Positions 1-9,547 of a stretch of DNA of 64,000 bases are shown piece by piece. A program made the translations under genes and the position numbers. Origin of the DNA: Lentimicrobiaceae bacterium (lineage in GTDB: Bacteria; Bacteroidota; Bacteroidia; Bacteroidales; F082). Numbering within the stretch: position 1 is the first letter of the stretch; every line of letters starts with the position of its first letter. The stretch is taken from contig SUWU01000005.1 of NCBI GenBank assembly GCA_015061295.1, positions 18,384 through 82,383 on the forward strand, in the 5' to 3' direction. The notes under the pieces are model-generated. The model was not told the DNA's origin, searched no databases, and saw only the letters and a list, made by a program, of their open reading frames with translations.

Positions 1-1
1 C

Positions 2-376
2 AACAACAAACTTACATCAATAGGTTTCTTCGAATATAACCCTTCATATGATGTTAATAATATGACAGCCAATTCTATATCGCAGATGATATGGTATTTT
101 ATTGAAGGATATAACAGTAGAATCGATGATTTGCCTTCCAATAATAGCCGCGACTTCAAACGTTTCATTGTTCAATTTGAAGGCATCGACGATGATTTAG
201 TTTTTATTTGTAATAAAATAACAGGAAAATGGTGGATAGATCTGTCTTTCAAGAGTAAAGACAGAGAAAAATATGAGAGACATCATTACATTCCTTGTTC
301 AAGAGAAGATTATGAACAAGCATTAAAAAATGAAATTCCCGACAAATGGTGGCAGTTTTATCAAAAACTGATGTAA
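2..376 (+). CDS. Arginase/formimidoylglutamase-family hydrolase, C-terminal part
   Basis: The reading frame is open to the left edge, so this is the 3' end of a gene that starts outside the window. The visible part contains SIGFFEYNPSYD followed by NMTANSISQMIWYFIEGYN, which resembles the C-terminal end of the Bacteroidota arginase/agmatinase/formimidoylglutamase (ureohydrolase) family, where an E-x-NP-x-D segment precedes a TA-x(n)-WYFI helix. The last residues (DYEQALKNEIPDKWWQFYQK) also fit that group. Metal-binding motifs would lie upstream, so activity and substrate cannot be judged. A Met at position 62 is probably internal. The gene converges on ruvC with only 9 bp between the stops. 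Confidence 0.7.
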   Translation, partial: NNKLTSIGFFEYNPSYDVNNMTANSISQMIWYFIEGYNSRIDDLPSNNSRDFKRFIVQFEGIDDDLVFICNKITGKWWIDLSFKSKDREKYERHHYIPCSREDYEQALKNEIPDKWWQFYQKLM

Positions 377-385
377 ACAAATTGT

Positions 386-979
386 TTAAATCATTCTATC
401 TGGATTGTTATTAATAAAATTACTCCAGCTGTTAGATGATTTTTTTCCTTTAGGAATTTTAACAGTTTTACTCTCAGAAGTAGTACCTATCACATCAAGA
501 GAACGTTGGAAATAATGACAAACAGCTGCTGCCGTTGCATCGGTAGCATCAAGGAAGTCAGGAAGATGATCAAACTTAATGATTTTCTGTAACATGAGAG
601 CTACCTGTTCTTTCGATGCTGCTCCATTACCTGTGATAGACTGTTTTATCTTACGCGGTGAATATTCAAAAATAGGAATGTCTCTATACAAAGCAGCGGC
701 CATGGCAACACCTTGAGCTCTACCCAATTTCAACATCGACTGAACATTTTTTCCATAAAACGGCGCTTCTATAGCCAACTCATCAGGATGATACTCATCT
801 ACTATCTCTAATACTCTCTCAAAAATCTTCTTTAACTTTAACGCCTGATTATCATATTGTTTCAACTTTAAAACACCCATTCGTAATAATGATAGTTGCT
901 TTTCCTTCTGCATAATCAAACTATATCCCATTATCATAGTGCCTGGGTCGATACCTAATATAATCCTTTCCTTAATCAT
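386..979 (-). CDS. ruvC: Crossover junction endodeoxyribonuclease RuvC
   Basis: RuvC cuts Holliday junctions as a dimer on the RuvAB complex during recombination and repair. The start GIDPGTMIMGY carries the first catalytic Asp (residue 11). LAIEAPFYGKN holds the catalytic Glu, and FLDATDATAAAV near residue 145 supplies the C-terminal Asp pair. The length is 197 aa, slightly longer than the usual 160-190. The extra C-terminal tail, rich in Lys, Ser and Asn, looks disordered. It is divergently arranged with the next gene across a 38-bp gap. Confidence 0.95.
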   Translation of the reverse strand: MIKERIILGIDPGTMIMGYSLIMQKEKQLSLLRMGVLKLKQYDNQALKLKKIFERVLEIVDEYHPDELAIEAPFYGKNVQSMLKLGRAQGVAMAAALYRDIPIFEYSPRKIKQSITGNGAASKEQVALMLQKIIKFDHLPDFLDATDATAAAVCHYFQRSLDVIGTTSESKTVKIPKGKKSSNSWSNFINNNPDRMI

Positions 980-1017
980 TTTTTACTATTTTTGTAGCAA
1001 CAAATATGTAACTGTTA

Positions 1018-2007
1018 ATGAGCGACAAAGCAAAAATAATAAAATTCACAGAAACAATAGTCAAAATAGTAATAGTACTATTGGGAATATGGATTTTATA
1101 TAAAAAAATCATTCAAAATCAAAATGTTACACAAGTATGGAATGATATTAAAATATCATTCACCGATAAAAATCAATTCATTTTAATGATAGCAGCTTTT
1201 TTGCTTGTAACTGTAAACATATTATTGGAAGCATTAAAATGGAAGATTCAAGTGAAACCTATAGAAGATATAAGTCTCGGTAAATCATATATCTCCATTT
1301 TTACAGGCATGACAGCTGGAATGTTTTTTCCTAACAGAATGGGTAATTTTCTCGGAAGAATTTTCATCTTAGAAAAAGGCGATAGAATAAAAGCCGCAAT
1401 GGTAACCATAGTAGGAGGTTTTGCTCAGATGATAGCTACAGTGTGTTTTGGTATGATAGCTCTACTATTCTTCATCGAAAAAAATAAATTGTTAATATTT
1501 TTTGGAATAATAATTATTATCTCACTATTAATAATAATGTACTTTAAGATACATCTGTTAAAATATCTACAGTTGTTTATACCTAAACGCTTCAAAGAAA
1601 AAACCAAATCTTACATAGAAATATTTTCTCAATACAATAAAAAAGAACTTACTGAAATACTAATCATCTCATTTGCAAGATATTTACTCTATTCATTTCA
1701 ATTTGTGATATTAATTTGGGCTTTCAATGTTCCTCTGTCATACATCAATGCCATGATTCCAATATCATTAACATATCTCATGATGATGATTGTGCCTTAT
1801 ATCACAATAACTGAAATAGCCGTTAGAGGTTCTGTAAGCATTTTGATATTTGAAAAATGGCTGATGATGAACGGAATAAATTCTTCGTTGAGCGCAATGG
1901 TGTTCTCTGCAAGCTCTTTGTTATGGATTTTTAACATAGCAATACCAGCTGTTATAGGTTTATTTTTAACAAATCGTTTAAAATTCTTTAGAAAAAATGA
2001 ATTATGA
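1018..2007 (+). CDS. Flippase-like membrane protein (lysylphosphatidylglycerol synthase TM / UPF0104 family)
   Basis: This is a 329-aa integral membrane protein with about eight hydrophobic segments (for example residues 15-30, 55-70, 120-145 and 160-180). It lacks the C-terminal aminoacyl-transferase domain of MprF, so only the membrane half is present, as in the UPF0104/YbhN group. The family includes proteins linked to lipid or glycolipid handling. The 11-bp overlap with the following GT2 glycosyltransferase suggests translational coupling and a shared role in making or moving a glycolipid; that role is inferred. A weak -7 box (TATTTTTG, 987-994) precedes it. Confidence 0.75.
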   Translation: MSDKAKIIKFTETIVKIVIVLLGIWILYKKIIQNQNVTQVWNDIKISFTDKNQFILMIAAFLLVTVNILLEALKWKIQVKPIEDISLGKSYISIFTGMTAGMFFPNRMGNFLGRIFILEKGDRIKAAMVTIVGGFAQMIATVCFGMIALLFFIEKNKLLIFFGIIIIISLLIIMYFKIHLLKYLQLFIPKRFKEKTKSYIEIFSQYNKKELTEILIISFARYLLYSFQFVILIWAFNVPLSYINAMIPISLTYLMMMIVPYITITEIAVRGSVSILIFEKWLMMNGINSSLSAMVFSASSLLWIFNIAIPAVIGLFLTNRLKFFRKNEL

Positions 2008-3136
2008 TCTTCTTCAAATATCGCTGAATATAATCTTAATAATAACGAGTTTATATTTTATCTGCATAGCTGCATTCACATTGGGTTTATATAATTTGAA
2101 GGAAAAAAATTATAATATCGATAAATCTTCAACAACAAAAGTATCTGTGTTGATAGCGGCACGCAATGAAGAGGAAAACATAGAAAATATTTTGTTATCT
2201 CTTTATAATCAGACATTTCCAAAAGAACTATTTGAAGTTATAATAGTTGACGATCATTCGGAAGATAACACGAAAACAATCATAGATAACTTTATCAACA
2301 ACAATAAAGATTTCAACATGCAGGTTTTCATTTCTGAAGGCAAAGGAAAGAAAGCTGCTATTTCTCAGGCACTTCATAAAGCTAAAAATCATCTTATCAT
2401 TGTAACAGATGCCGACTGTATTCTTAACACCCTTTGGATTGAAAATATAGTGGCTTTTTATCAGAAGACAAAATCTAAAATGATATTAGCTCCTGTTCTG
2501 CTGACACCAAGCAATACTTTATTTGAAAAAATGCAAGTATTAGAACATTTAAGTCTGATGGGAAGCACAGCCGGTTCCGCCGCTATAGGCTTTCCTGTGA
2601 TGTGTAACGGCGCAAATATGGCATATGAAAGAGAAGCTGCTTTAGAAGTGGAAAAACTTCGCCACGACTTCAATATTCCATCTGGTGATGATATGTTCCT
2701 TTTAGAACAATTCGTTAAAAATTACGGATATAAAAATGTTAAATTCTTATTGAGTAAGTCAGCCATCGTCAAGACTAAAACATGTAAAACAATAAAAGAT
2801 TTCTTCAAACAAAGAAGACGCTGGGTTTCAAAGACTAAATCTTACACCAATTGGAAAATAATAACAACGGCATTGATAGTATTCTTCTTTAACATAAGTA
2901 TTATATCATTGCTAATCAGTGCATTCTTTATACCAGCTCTGTGGAGTTTGTATGTTTTGTTAACATTATTAAAATTCTTTATAGATTTTCCTTTGTTAAA
3001 AAATATTACCAATTTCATGAACCAAAGCAACTTAATGAAATGGGCTCTTCCTTTGGAATTTATATATCCTTTTTATGTCACTTTCACAGCCATCAGCGGA
3101 CTGCTAATTAATGTCAGTTGGAAAGGTCAAAAGTAG
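1997..3136 (+). CDS. Family 2 glycosyltransferase with C-terminal membrane segments
   Basis: A 379-aa GT-A fold glycosyltransferase. It has an N-terminal membrane helix (about 8-30), then KVSVLIAARNEEENIENIL, the nucleotide-sugar-binding start typical of GT2. VTDADC is the metal-binding DxD motif, SGDDMFLLEQF is the catalytic-base region, and QRRRWVSK is a Q/R-x-RRW acceptor motif seen in processive GT2 enzymes. Two or three more helices follow (about 290-370). It overlaps the upstream flippase-like gene by 11 bp. Substrate and product are unknown. A 431-bp non-coding region follows. Confidence 0.85.
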   Translation: MNYDLLQISLNIILIITSLYFICIAAFTLGLYNLKEKNYNIDKSSTTKVSVLIAARNEEENIENILLSLYNQTFPKELFEVIIVDDHSEDNTKTIIDNFINNNKDFNMQVFISEGKGKKAAISQALHKAKNHLIIVTDADCILNTLWIENIVAFYQKTKSKMILAPVLLTPSNTLFEKMQVLEHLSLMGSTAGSAAIGFPVMCNGANMAYEREAALEVEKLRHDFNIPSGDDMFLLEQFVKNYGYKNVKFLLSKSAIVKTKTCKTIKDFFKQRRRWVSKTKSYTNWKIITTALIVFFFNISIISLLISAFFIPALWSLYVLLTLLKFFIDFPLLKNITNFMNQSNLMKWALPLEFIYPFYVTFTAISGLLINVSWKGQK

Positions 3137-3228
3137 CAAAGTAAAAAGTCGGTTTTTCATATATTCATTTATCTATTAATTAAATTTTAAAAATTAATAT
3201 TAATATAAAAAATGAATGAATAACTCAT

Positions 3229-3559
3229 TGTTGATAACTACTTAAATATATAAAATTCAATCTATTAGATAAGATTTTTATGTTGATAACATTGTAGAAT
3301 CAAGTTAAATTGTTTAAACAATTTTTGTGACTATTTGTTCAGTGTAAAAAATCCAAATTAATTACAAAAACTTTTAAAAAATTATCAACAATTTTATTAG
3401 TTATTAACACTGTAATTGTTGATAAGTTTTATATCTTTGAAGCACAATAAGATGATTTTTTAAAACAAAATAAAATATTTTCGTAAAATGTTCATAATTA
3501 GTAAGAAAATACTTTTAGCATCATAAAAAAATTTATATATTTGTAAAAATTTATCAACA
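3229..3559. other. Cluster of five TTATCAACA nonamers in a 431-bp AT-rich gap; candidate oriC or DnaA-binding locus
   Basis: The gap 3137-3567 has no gene. It contains five exact copies of TTATCAACA: minus strand at 3229-3237, 3281-3289 and 3417-3425; plus strand at 3382-3390 and 3551-3559. A one-mismatch copy (TTATTAACA) lies at 3401-3409. The nonamer differs by one base from the canonical DnaA box TTATCCACA. Long A/T runs between the copies could serve as an unwinding region. A -7 promoter box for rpiB (TATATTTG, 3536-3543) overlaps the right end. It could be oriC or a secondary DnaA-binding site; chance is unlikely given the density. Confidence 0.5.
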
Positions 3560-3567
3560 TTTGTAAT

Positions 3568-4005
3568 ATGAAAAGAATAATTCCTATAGCTTGTGATCAT
3601 GGTGGATTTGCCATGAAACAATATATCGTTGAGAGACTGCAAGAAAGCGGTTATGAAGTTAAAGATTATGGTACATATTCTGAGGATAGTGTCGATTACC
3701 CTGATTACATTCATCCAATAGCACAAGATATTCAAGATGGAGTCTATCCTATGGGCATTATCTTATGTGGCAGTGGAAATGGAGCTCAGATGACAGCCAA
3801 CAAACATCCTAATGTAAGAGCTGCTCTTTGTTGGGACGTAGAGTTAGGAAGATTGGCTCGTCAACATAATGACGCAAATTTATTGACATTGCCAGGTCGT
3901 TTTATCAGTAATGAGTTGGCTTGGGAAATAGTACAAGTATATTTAACTACAGATTTTGAAGGTGGTCGTCATAGTAAACGAGTTGAAAAAATAAATTTAC
4001 GATAA
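3568..4005 (+). CDS. rpiB: Ribose 5-phosphate isomerase B
   Basis: RpiB interconverts ribose 5-phosphate and ribulose 5-phosphate in the non-oxidative pentose phosphate pathway. The 145-aa length is normal. The N-terminal ACDHGGFAMK motif, the CGSGNG loop with the catalytic Cys67, and RQHNDAN with His100 are all present, as is the GGRHSKRVEKI tail. It is the first gene of a tight run (rpiB, lutB-like, M28 peptidase, PNGase F-like) with gaps of 3, 12 and 18 bp, so these may be co-transcribed although the functions are unrelated. TATATTTG at 3536-3543 is a plausible -7 box. Confidence 0.95.
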   Translation: MKRIIPIACDHGGFAMKQYIVERLQESGYEVKDYGTYSEDSVDYPDYIHPIAQDIQDGVYPMGIILCGSGNGAQMTANKHPNVRAALCWDVELGRLARQHNDANLLTLPGRFISNELAWEIVQVYLTTDFEGGRHSKRVEKINLR

Positions 4006-4008
4006 TCT

Positions 4009-5364
4009 ATGAATGATAAAGGAGTAGTTTTCAATCAGAATGTTAAAAAAATTGCTTTTGATGATGAGCATTATGAAATGATGATGTCTCGTTATGATGA
4101 TTTTAAGCATGTTGTTGAAAACAAATCCTTTTATTATTCTGATTTAGATTTAGAAAAAAAAAGAGCTTCCAACATAAGGACGAAGGCTTTTAAAAAATTA
4201 GACAAACTATTAGTCGATTTCGACACTAATTTCTCCAATAACGGAGGAAAATTATTTTGGGCTAACGATGCTGATGATGCTAAACAGATGATTTCTGACA
4301 TCTTATCTCAAGAAAAAGTAAAAAAAATACTTAAGACTAAAAGTTCAACTCTTGAAGAGATAAGCCTGACTTCATATCTAAAAATGAAAAGAATAAAAGT
4401 CATCGATACCAATATCGGTGATTTTGTTTGTAGTCTTTACAACGAAAGACCTTACGATATACAGTCGCCGGCAACACATAAAAAGACAGAAGAAATAGCA
4501 TCGACATATAGCGAGCAGTTTGGAATAAAGGAAAACTGCAACGCCAAGCAACTCACTATTTGTACAAAAAATGTTTTAAGAGAAGATATGTTAAAACCAG
4601 AAGCTCTTATAACAGGAGCTAATTTCTTGGTATCTAACACAGGCACTATAGTACTTACCGAAGACGAAGGTAACATCTTAAAATCGATGTCTTTTTCACC
4701 TATACATATCATCGTTGCTGGCATCGACAAACTTATAACATCGATGGAAGATTTAGGTGTTTTGTTGCCTCTATCTTCACTTTATGAGCCTAACAAGAAT
4801 ATCTCCACTTACTATCATTTTATCAACAGTTCGGAGGATAAAAAAATATTCTTAATATTACTTAACAACGACAGAACGGAAGTATTATCGAAAGAGAAAC
4901 AGAGAAATATTTTGTCGTGCATAAAATGTGGAGCCTGCGCAAAGGTATGTCCAATATATAACATAATAGGAGGTCATATCTATGAGGAAGATATTCCCGG
5001 ACCTGTAGGCTCTATATTGTCGCCAATAATAAATGGAATGGAAGAATCGGCTCATTTCTGTTCGCTCTGTACATCGTGTGGCAGATGTAACGAGGTGTGC
5101 CCTGTCAATATTCCATTGAAAGACTTATTCATTGAGAATAAAAATGACTTGGTGAAAATAGATAAATCGTTGATAAGCGAGAGATTTTTCTTTTCTTTTT
5201 TGATGAAAAAATTTAGAAGTAGAAAATCGCTCGACAAGCACAATAGTACTTTTAAGAACTTTGAATTGAAACAATATATAAAGAAAAAATGGGGTTATAA
5301 AAGAGAACTGCCAAGATTTGCAGATGAATCATTTTCTGAATATTGGAAAAAAAATAATAACTAA
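4009..5364 (+). CDS. LutB-like iron-sulfur protein (LUD domain plus two 4Fe-4S motifs)
   Basis: A 451-aa protein of the LutB/YkgF family, which together with LutA and LutC oxidises L-lactate to pyruvate. The LUD domain spans roughly residues 70-290 (ALITGANFLVSNTGTIVL lies in its core). Then come CIKCGACAKVCP (Cys304, 307, 310, 314) and CTSCGRCNEVCP (Cys354, 357, 360, 364), two 4Fe-4S ligand sets. The LutB C-terminal segment follows. No lutA or lutC is adjacent: the flanking genes are rpiB and a secreted peptidase. Lactate oxidation is therefore a family-based guess, and an electron-transfer role with another partner is possible. Confidence 0.8.
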   Translation: MNDKGVVFNQNVKKIAFDDEHYEMMMSRYDDFKHVVENKSFYYSDLDLEKKRASNIRTKAFKKLDKLLVDFDTNFSNNGGKLFWANDADDAKQMISDILSQEKVKKILKTKSSTLEEISLTSYLKMKRIKVIDTNIGDFVCSLYNERPYDIQSPATHKKTEEIASTYSEQFGIKENCNAKQLTICTKNVLREDMLKPEALITGANFLVSNTGTIVLTEDEGNILKSMSFSPIHIIVAGIDKLITSMEDLGVLLPLSSLYEPNKNISTYYHFINSSEDKKIFLILLNNDRTEVLSKEKQRNILSCIKCGACAKVCPIYNIIGGHIYEEDIPGPVGSILSPIINGMEESAHFCSLCTSCGRCNEVCPVNIPLKDLFIENKNDLVKIDKSLISERFFFSFLMKKFRSRKSLDKHNSTFKNFELKQYIKKKWGYKRELPRFADESFSEYWKKNNN

Positions 5365-5376
5365 ATTACAACTATC

Positions 5377-6909
5377 ATGATGAGAAAATTTACACTGTTG
5401 TTGGTGGCATTGTGCTTTTCCTTACAGATTTTTGCAGGCGATTTTGTTATGATAAATGTTAAAAACCAACAAAATTTGCAAAGTATTATTAAAAGACAAG
5501 ACATCACTGTTCATTACTATAACGATAATTTCGTTCTTGCTACTGTTGATAATATCACCAAAGATATGATTGTGTTAGACGAGGATTCTTTCTCTTCAAA
5601 TGAAGCATATTACATAATTTATTGTTCCTCAGATAATCAACAAGAATATATTGAAAGAGAGAAAAACAATGCTGATGTATTGTATAAAAATGCTGATATT
5701 TTAATTGTCAAGCCATTGAATGATAAATTGAAACCAGCTAAAAACGATGGCATGATTTCGATATTCAATAAGAGAGCAAAGATGGCTTCTTCAACACGCG
5801 ATTTTCCATTGGTGACAGAGGAAAATACAGATGTTAGAAACTTTATAAATCAGGTGGAGATAGAAAATCTTACAGCTACTGTAGAGTATCTGCAGAGTTT
5901 AGGAAATAGGTTATACAATTCGCCAAAAGCTTATGAGGCTTCTGAATGGATATTAGAACAATTTGATAATATGGAAGTTTTAGCTACAGAGACACGTCCT
6001 GTAGAATATCAAGGAGAGCCATCAAGTCCTAATATCATAGCTATACAATATGGAACCAAATATCCTGATGAATATGTAGTTTGCGGAAGTCACTACGACT
6101 CATATAATTGGTCGGGTGATTGTCCTGGTGCCGACGACAACGCAACAGGTGTTGCTACAGTTCTTGAGACAGCCAGAATATTGTCGCAGTACGAATTTGA
6201 CCGTTCTATAATATATTGTACTTTCTCTGCAGAGGAGGTAGGCTTGATTGGCAGTGAATTGTACGCATCATATTGTTACGATACCTTAGGAATGGATATA
6301 GTAGCTTATTTCAATAATGATATGAATGGCTATCTCAATCCAGGTGATGATATTCATATCGACTTGATTTATCCTAATAGCGCTGAGACCTTAGGTAACT
6401 ACTATATAAATGTAGCTTCTGTTTATTTCCCTGAGATGGAAGTGGTTCGTAAATATTTATCTGGTGGCGACAGTGATCACACTTCTTTCAATCTTAACGG
6501 ATATATGGGTATCTTCCCATTTGAAGACGTGGATAATTATAGTCCTTATATTCACACAGATAATGATCTTATAGGACCAAGTGTCAATTCATTTGAGATG
6601 TCGCAACGTTTCACTCAGATGAATATAGCAAGTGTAGCTCATATGGCAATGTATGGCGGTGAAAGCGTGACAGAAAATACAAATAACATCATATCGATAT
6701 TTCCTAATCCTGTTAAAGATATTTTGACAATTACGAGCGTCAGCAATAATTTGAATGAAGTACATATTGTGAATGCTTTAGGTCAAATCGTTAAAGAGAT
6801 AACATTTGAAGGTCAGACAGAAGTTGATGTTAAGGATTTAAAATCAGGAATCTATTTCGTCATGATATCAGGCGATAGTAATATTGTTGAGAAATTTATT
6901 GTAGAATAA
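5377..6909 (+). CDS. Secreted M28-family zinc aminopeptidase with T9SS sorting domain
   Basis: The first 20 residues form a signal peptide. Around residues 160-430 is an M28 peptidase domain with the expected metal ligands: GSHYDS (His239, Asp241), GADDNATG (Asp253-254), SAEEVGL (Glu286-287, catalytic and ligand Glu) and SDHTSF (His368). The last 70 residues (from ISIFPNPVKD to the end) form a type A T9SS C-terminal domain, so the enzyme should reach the cell surface or medium. An N-terminal stretch of about 140 residues may act as a pro-region. It is likely to release N-terminal amino acids from peptides; specificity is unknown. Confidence 0.88.
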   Translation: MMRKFTLLLVALCFSLQIFAGDFVMINVKNQQNLQSIIKRQDITVHYYNDNFVLATVDNITKDMIVLDEDSFSSNEAYYIIYCSSDNQQEYIEREKNNADVLYKNADILIVKPLNDKLKPAKNDGMISIFNKRAKMASSTRDFPLVTEENTDVRNFINQVEIENLTATVEYLQSLGNRLYNSPKAYEASEWILEQFDNMEVLATETRPVEYQGEPSSPNIIAIQYGTKYPDEYVVCGSHYDSYNWSGDCPGADDNATGVATVLETARILSQYEFDRSIIYCTFSAEEVGLIGSELYASYCYDTLGMDIVAYFNNDMNGYLNPGDDIHIDLIYPNSAETLGNYYINVASVYFPEMEVVRKYLSGGDSDHTSFNLNGYMGIFPFEDVDNYSPYIHTDNDLIGPSVNSFEMSQRFTQMNIASVAHMAMYGGESVTENTNNIISIFPNPVKDILTITSVSNNLNEVHIVNALGQIVKEITFEGQTEVDVKDLKSGIYFVMISGDSNIVEKFIVE

Positions 6910-6927
6910 TATAAATAAGATTTTGTT

Positions 6928-9525
6928 ATGAAAAAGATTACATTATTATTAGCATTGGTGTTTACAATATTATCTGTTAATTCGCAGACTGTAATCACAA
7001 AAGATTTTAACGATTATCAGGAAGGTAATCTTAATGGACAAGACAACTGGGTTGCGAGAGCTCATAGTGCAGGTGGTGGTTATATGGTCATCGATTATTT
7101 AGGTGATGGCTTACCGACAACACCTGACGAGACTCTTGGTGTGTTTTTTAGTAATGCCAACACTAACTATGGAGAAGTAGCTACACACAAATCAACACCT
7201 GATTTTCAGTTTGATTTTTCTGAAGGAGGAACGATAGAAGTAGAGATAGACATGTATTACGACTGGTGGGGTTCTGTGTTTGGAGTAGGTTATGACGCCG
7301 ACGGTGATGGTGTTGTCTTACCTCCTATGAAATATGAGCCTACTGTTCCTAATACTAATTTGCCAAGTAAAGATGGAGGTATATATTTTACTACTTCAGG
7401 AAAGGCAAGTACGGATCCGAAATTTAAGAATGGTATAGTGTTAGCAGATAATACTATGCCTGTAGAATTTGATTATGACGCTTCTGTAGGTTGGACACGT
7501 TGGAAGATTATGATAGACCTCGAAGCTAACGATAGAGCAGGTAGCGTCACTTTATTTGCCGATCATGGCTGTACAGGTGAGTTTCAACCTATTCCTGAAA
7601 TACAAGGTCTTAATGCTGGATTGACACCAGGTTCTGGCGACTGCAAAGACCCTGCGATGTGGGACGGTATCTTCTTCCTCAACAGTTCTAAGGCTGCTTA
7701 TGATAATCTGTTAGTACGTCATATCCCAGCAGGCTTGGCATCACAATTCATCGACTTTGAATCTATATCAGACCAGCTAATCGATGCTGCTCCTATACAG
7801 TTGAAAGCTACCGCTACATCGGGGCTCCCTGTCTCTTTTGAGTTGATGGAAGGTCCAGCAACGATAGATGGTGACATCTTGACTTTAACAGGTGAAGCTG
7901 GAATAGTGAAAGTGAAAGCCGTCCAAGAAGGCAACGACACCGAATGGCAACCAGCTCCTTCTGTGACTCGTACCTTTGAAGTTGTTGACCCCGACGCTTA
8001 TACACCAGAGATAACGATACGTCGTCCTTATGACGGAACAAAAGTTTATGTCAGCGACTTTGAATCTCCTATAATATTGGTGTTGAGCGCATATGTAGAA
8101 CATGGCGACGCTATCAAATTTGAGTCGGTGACTTGCGACATCAACGGTGAGACTGTTGAAATGATGACGTCTTATCCTGACGACCCTTCTAACGGTTATT
8201 GGTATGCTCCATGGATACCATCAGCTGAAGGTATTCATAACTTAAGCGCTACTATAGTACAGTCAGGTGGAAAGACAACAACGGCGTCAAGCACATTTGA
8301 AGTGTCGAAAAATATCGACCCTGCTGATAAAGACTTCTCTATAATGAATGGTGAGTTGCATATCACTCCATCTCAACAAACAAACTATGGCGAATATGTC
8401 TTCCCAACTCATGTCGGTTGCTTCAATGATATAACGATGCACTATTTCCATAACTGTATCGGAACATGCGACGACTACGACAGAGTGGGTTATTGTAGAG
8501 TGAAGAACTATCGTGGTGAATGGGTGGAGTTGTATCGTTACGTCACGCCTTTCGGTAAAGAATGTGACGACGTATTGAATGTAACTGATTATACCTCAGT
8601 GTTGCAAGGCCTGGTAGAGTTTGAGATGTTCTTCCAGACATGGAACGGCGATGGCTATAACCCAACAATTAATTTCACATATACGGAAGGTCAGCCAGAA
8701 TATAGATATGTTGACATGAATGAGCTATGGTTCGGCATCTACGACTTCGGCGACTATGCTAACAAACAACCTGTTCCAAGAGTTGACTATTTCTTCCCTG
8801 AAGGAACAGAAAAAGCTAATCTTAAACTTATCTCTACAGGTCACAACTGGAGCAGCGGCACTAATGGAGCTTATAATACCGATAACGCTGCTGAGTTTTA
8901 TGAGGCTAATAATAGCATCTATCTGAATAGTAGTAAGGCTTATGATCAGCATCTGTGGCGACAATGTTCTCCTAACCCTGCAGGCTGTCAGCCTCAGTCT
9001 GGCACTTGGTATCATGCTCGTTCAGGTTGGTGTCCTGGCTCCATAGCTATGGTATGGGACTACGATTTGTCTGATTATATCAATGATGGAAGTGTAAATA
9101 TCTTCTATGAATTTGATCCTGACTATCTCGACGAATGTCATCCTAATTACCCTGATTGCGTGGAAGATAATACTTATTGTGTTAACTGTGCCGCTGCCGA
9201 TAACCCAATATTGAGAGTCTCAGGTAAGGTGGTAAGTTATAGCAACGATGTCAATACTATCACAGAGGTACCTACTCTGATAGATCATAATGATCCTTTT
9301 GAACTCGTGTTGACACCTAATCCTGCCGATGATGTCTTGAAGTTATCCTCTAATTATGACAAAGGTAAGCTGAGTGTTCATATCCTGAATATTCATGGTA
9401 TGGAAGTACGTAACTTCGTGTTCAGTGGAAGTACTACCATCGATATCTCAGACCTGGCTCCTGGAATGTATTTCGTTAACGTCTTAGGAGGACAGATGGT
9501 GACAAAGAAACTCGTTATCAGATAA
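6928..9525 (+). CDS. Secreted PNGase F-like glycoamidase with T9SS sorting domain
   Basis: The 865-aa protein has a signal peptide (1-19) and a beta-rich N-terminal region (20-265). An Ig-like segment follows (about 270-350), then a second Ig-like segment (355-460). A region resembling both domains of Flavobacterium PNGase F covers about 470-770. From memory of PNGase F, its catalytic Asp60 (in WDR) matches Asp518 here (CDDYDRV), Glu206 (GCAEW) matches Glu656 (NAAEFY), and the GWCPGS motif is conserved. Glu118 (TETW) aligns with Gln570 (FQTW). PNGase F removes N-glycans from Asn. The last 75 residues are a T9SS sorting domain. Activity is uncertain because of the Gln. Confidence 0.75.
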   Translation: MKKITLLLALVFTILSVNSQTVITKDFNDYQEGNLNGQDNWVARAHSAGGGYMVIDYLGDGLPTTPDETLGVFFSNANTNYGEVATHKSTPDFQFDFSEGGTIEVEIDMYYDWWGSVFGVGYDADGDGVVLPPMKYEPTVPNTNLPSKDGGIYFTTSGKASTDPKFKNGIVLADNTMPVEFDYDASVGWTRWKIMIDLEANDRAGSVTLFADHGCTGEFQPIPEIQGLNAGLTPGSGDCKDPAMWDGIFFLNSSKAAYDNLLVRHIPAGLASQFIDFESISDQLIDAAPIQLKATATSGLPVSFELMEGPATIDGDILTLTGEAGIVKVKAVQEGNDTEWQPAPSVTRTFEVVDPDAYTPEITIRRPYDGTKVYVSDFESPIILVLSAYVEHGDAIKFESVTCDINGETVEMMTSYPDDPSNGYWYAPWIPSAEGIHNLSATIVQSGGKTTTASSTFEVSKNIDPADKDFSIMNGELHITPSQQTNYGEYVFPTHVGCFNDITMHYFHNCIGTCDDYDRVGYCRVKNYRGEWVELYRYVTPFGKECDDVLNVTDYTSVLQGLVEFEMFFQTWNGDGYNPTINFTYTEGQPEYRYVDMNELWFGIYDFGDYANKQPVPRVDYFFPEGTEKANLKLISTGHNWSSGTNGAYNTDNAAEFYEANNSIYLNSSKAYDQHLWRQCSPNPAGCQPQSGTWYHARSGWCPGSIAMVWDYDLSDYINDGSVNIFYEFDPDYLDECHPNYPDCVEDNTYCVNCAAADNPILRVSGKVVSYSNDVNTITEVPTLIDHNDPFELVLTPNPADDVLKLSSNYDKGKLSVHILNIHGMEVRNFVFSGSTTIDISDLAPGMYFVNVLGGQMVTKKLVIR

Positions 9526-9547
9526 CATTCTCGATAACATATATCAC

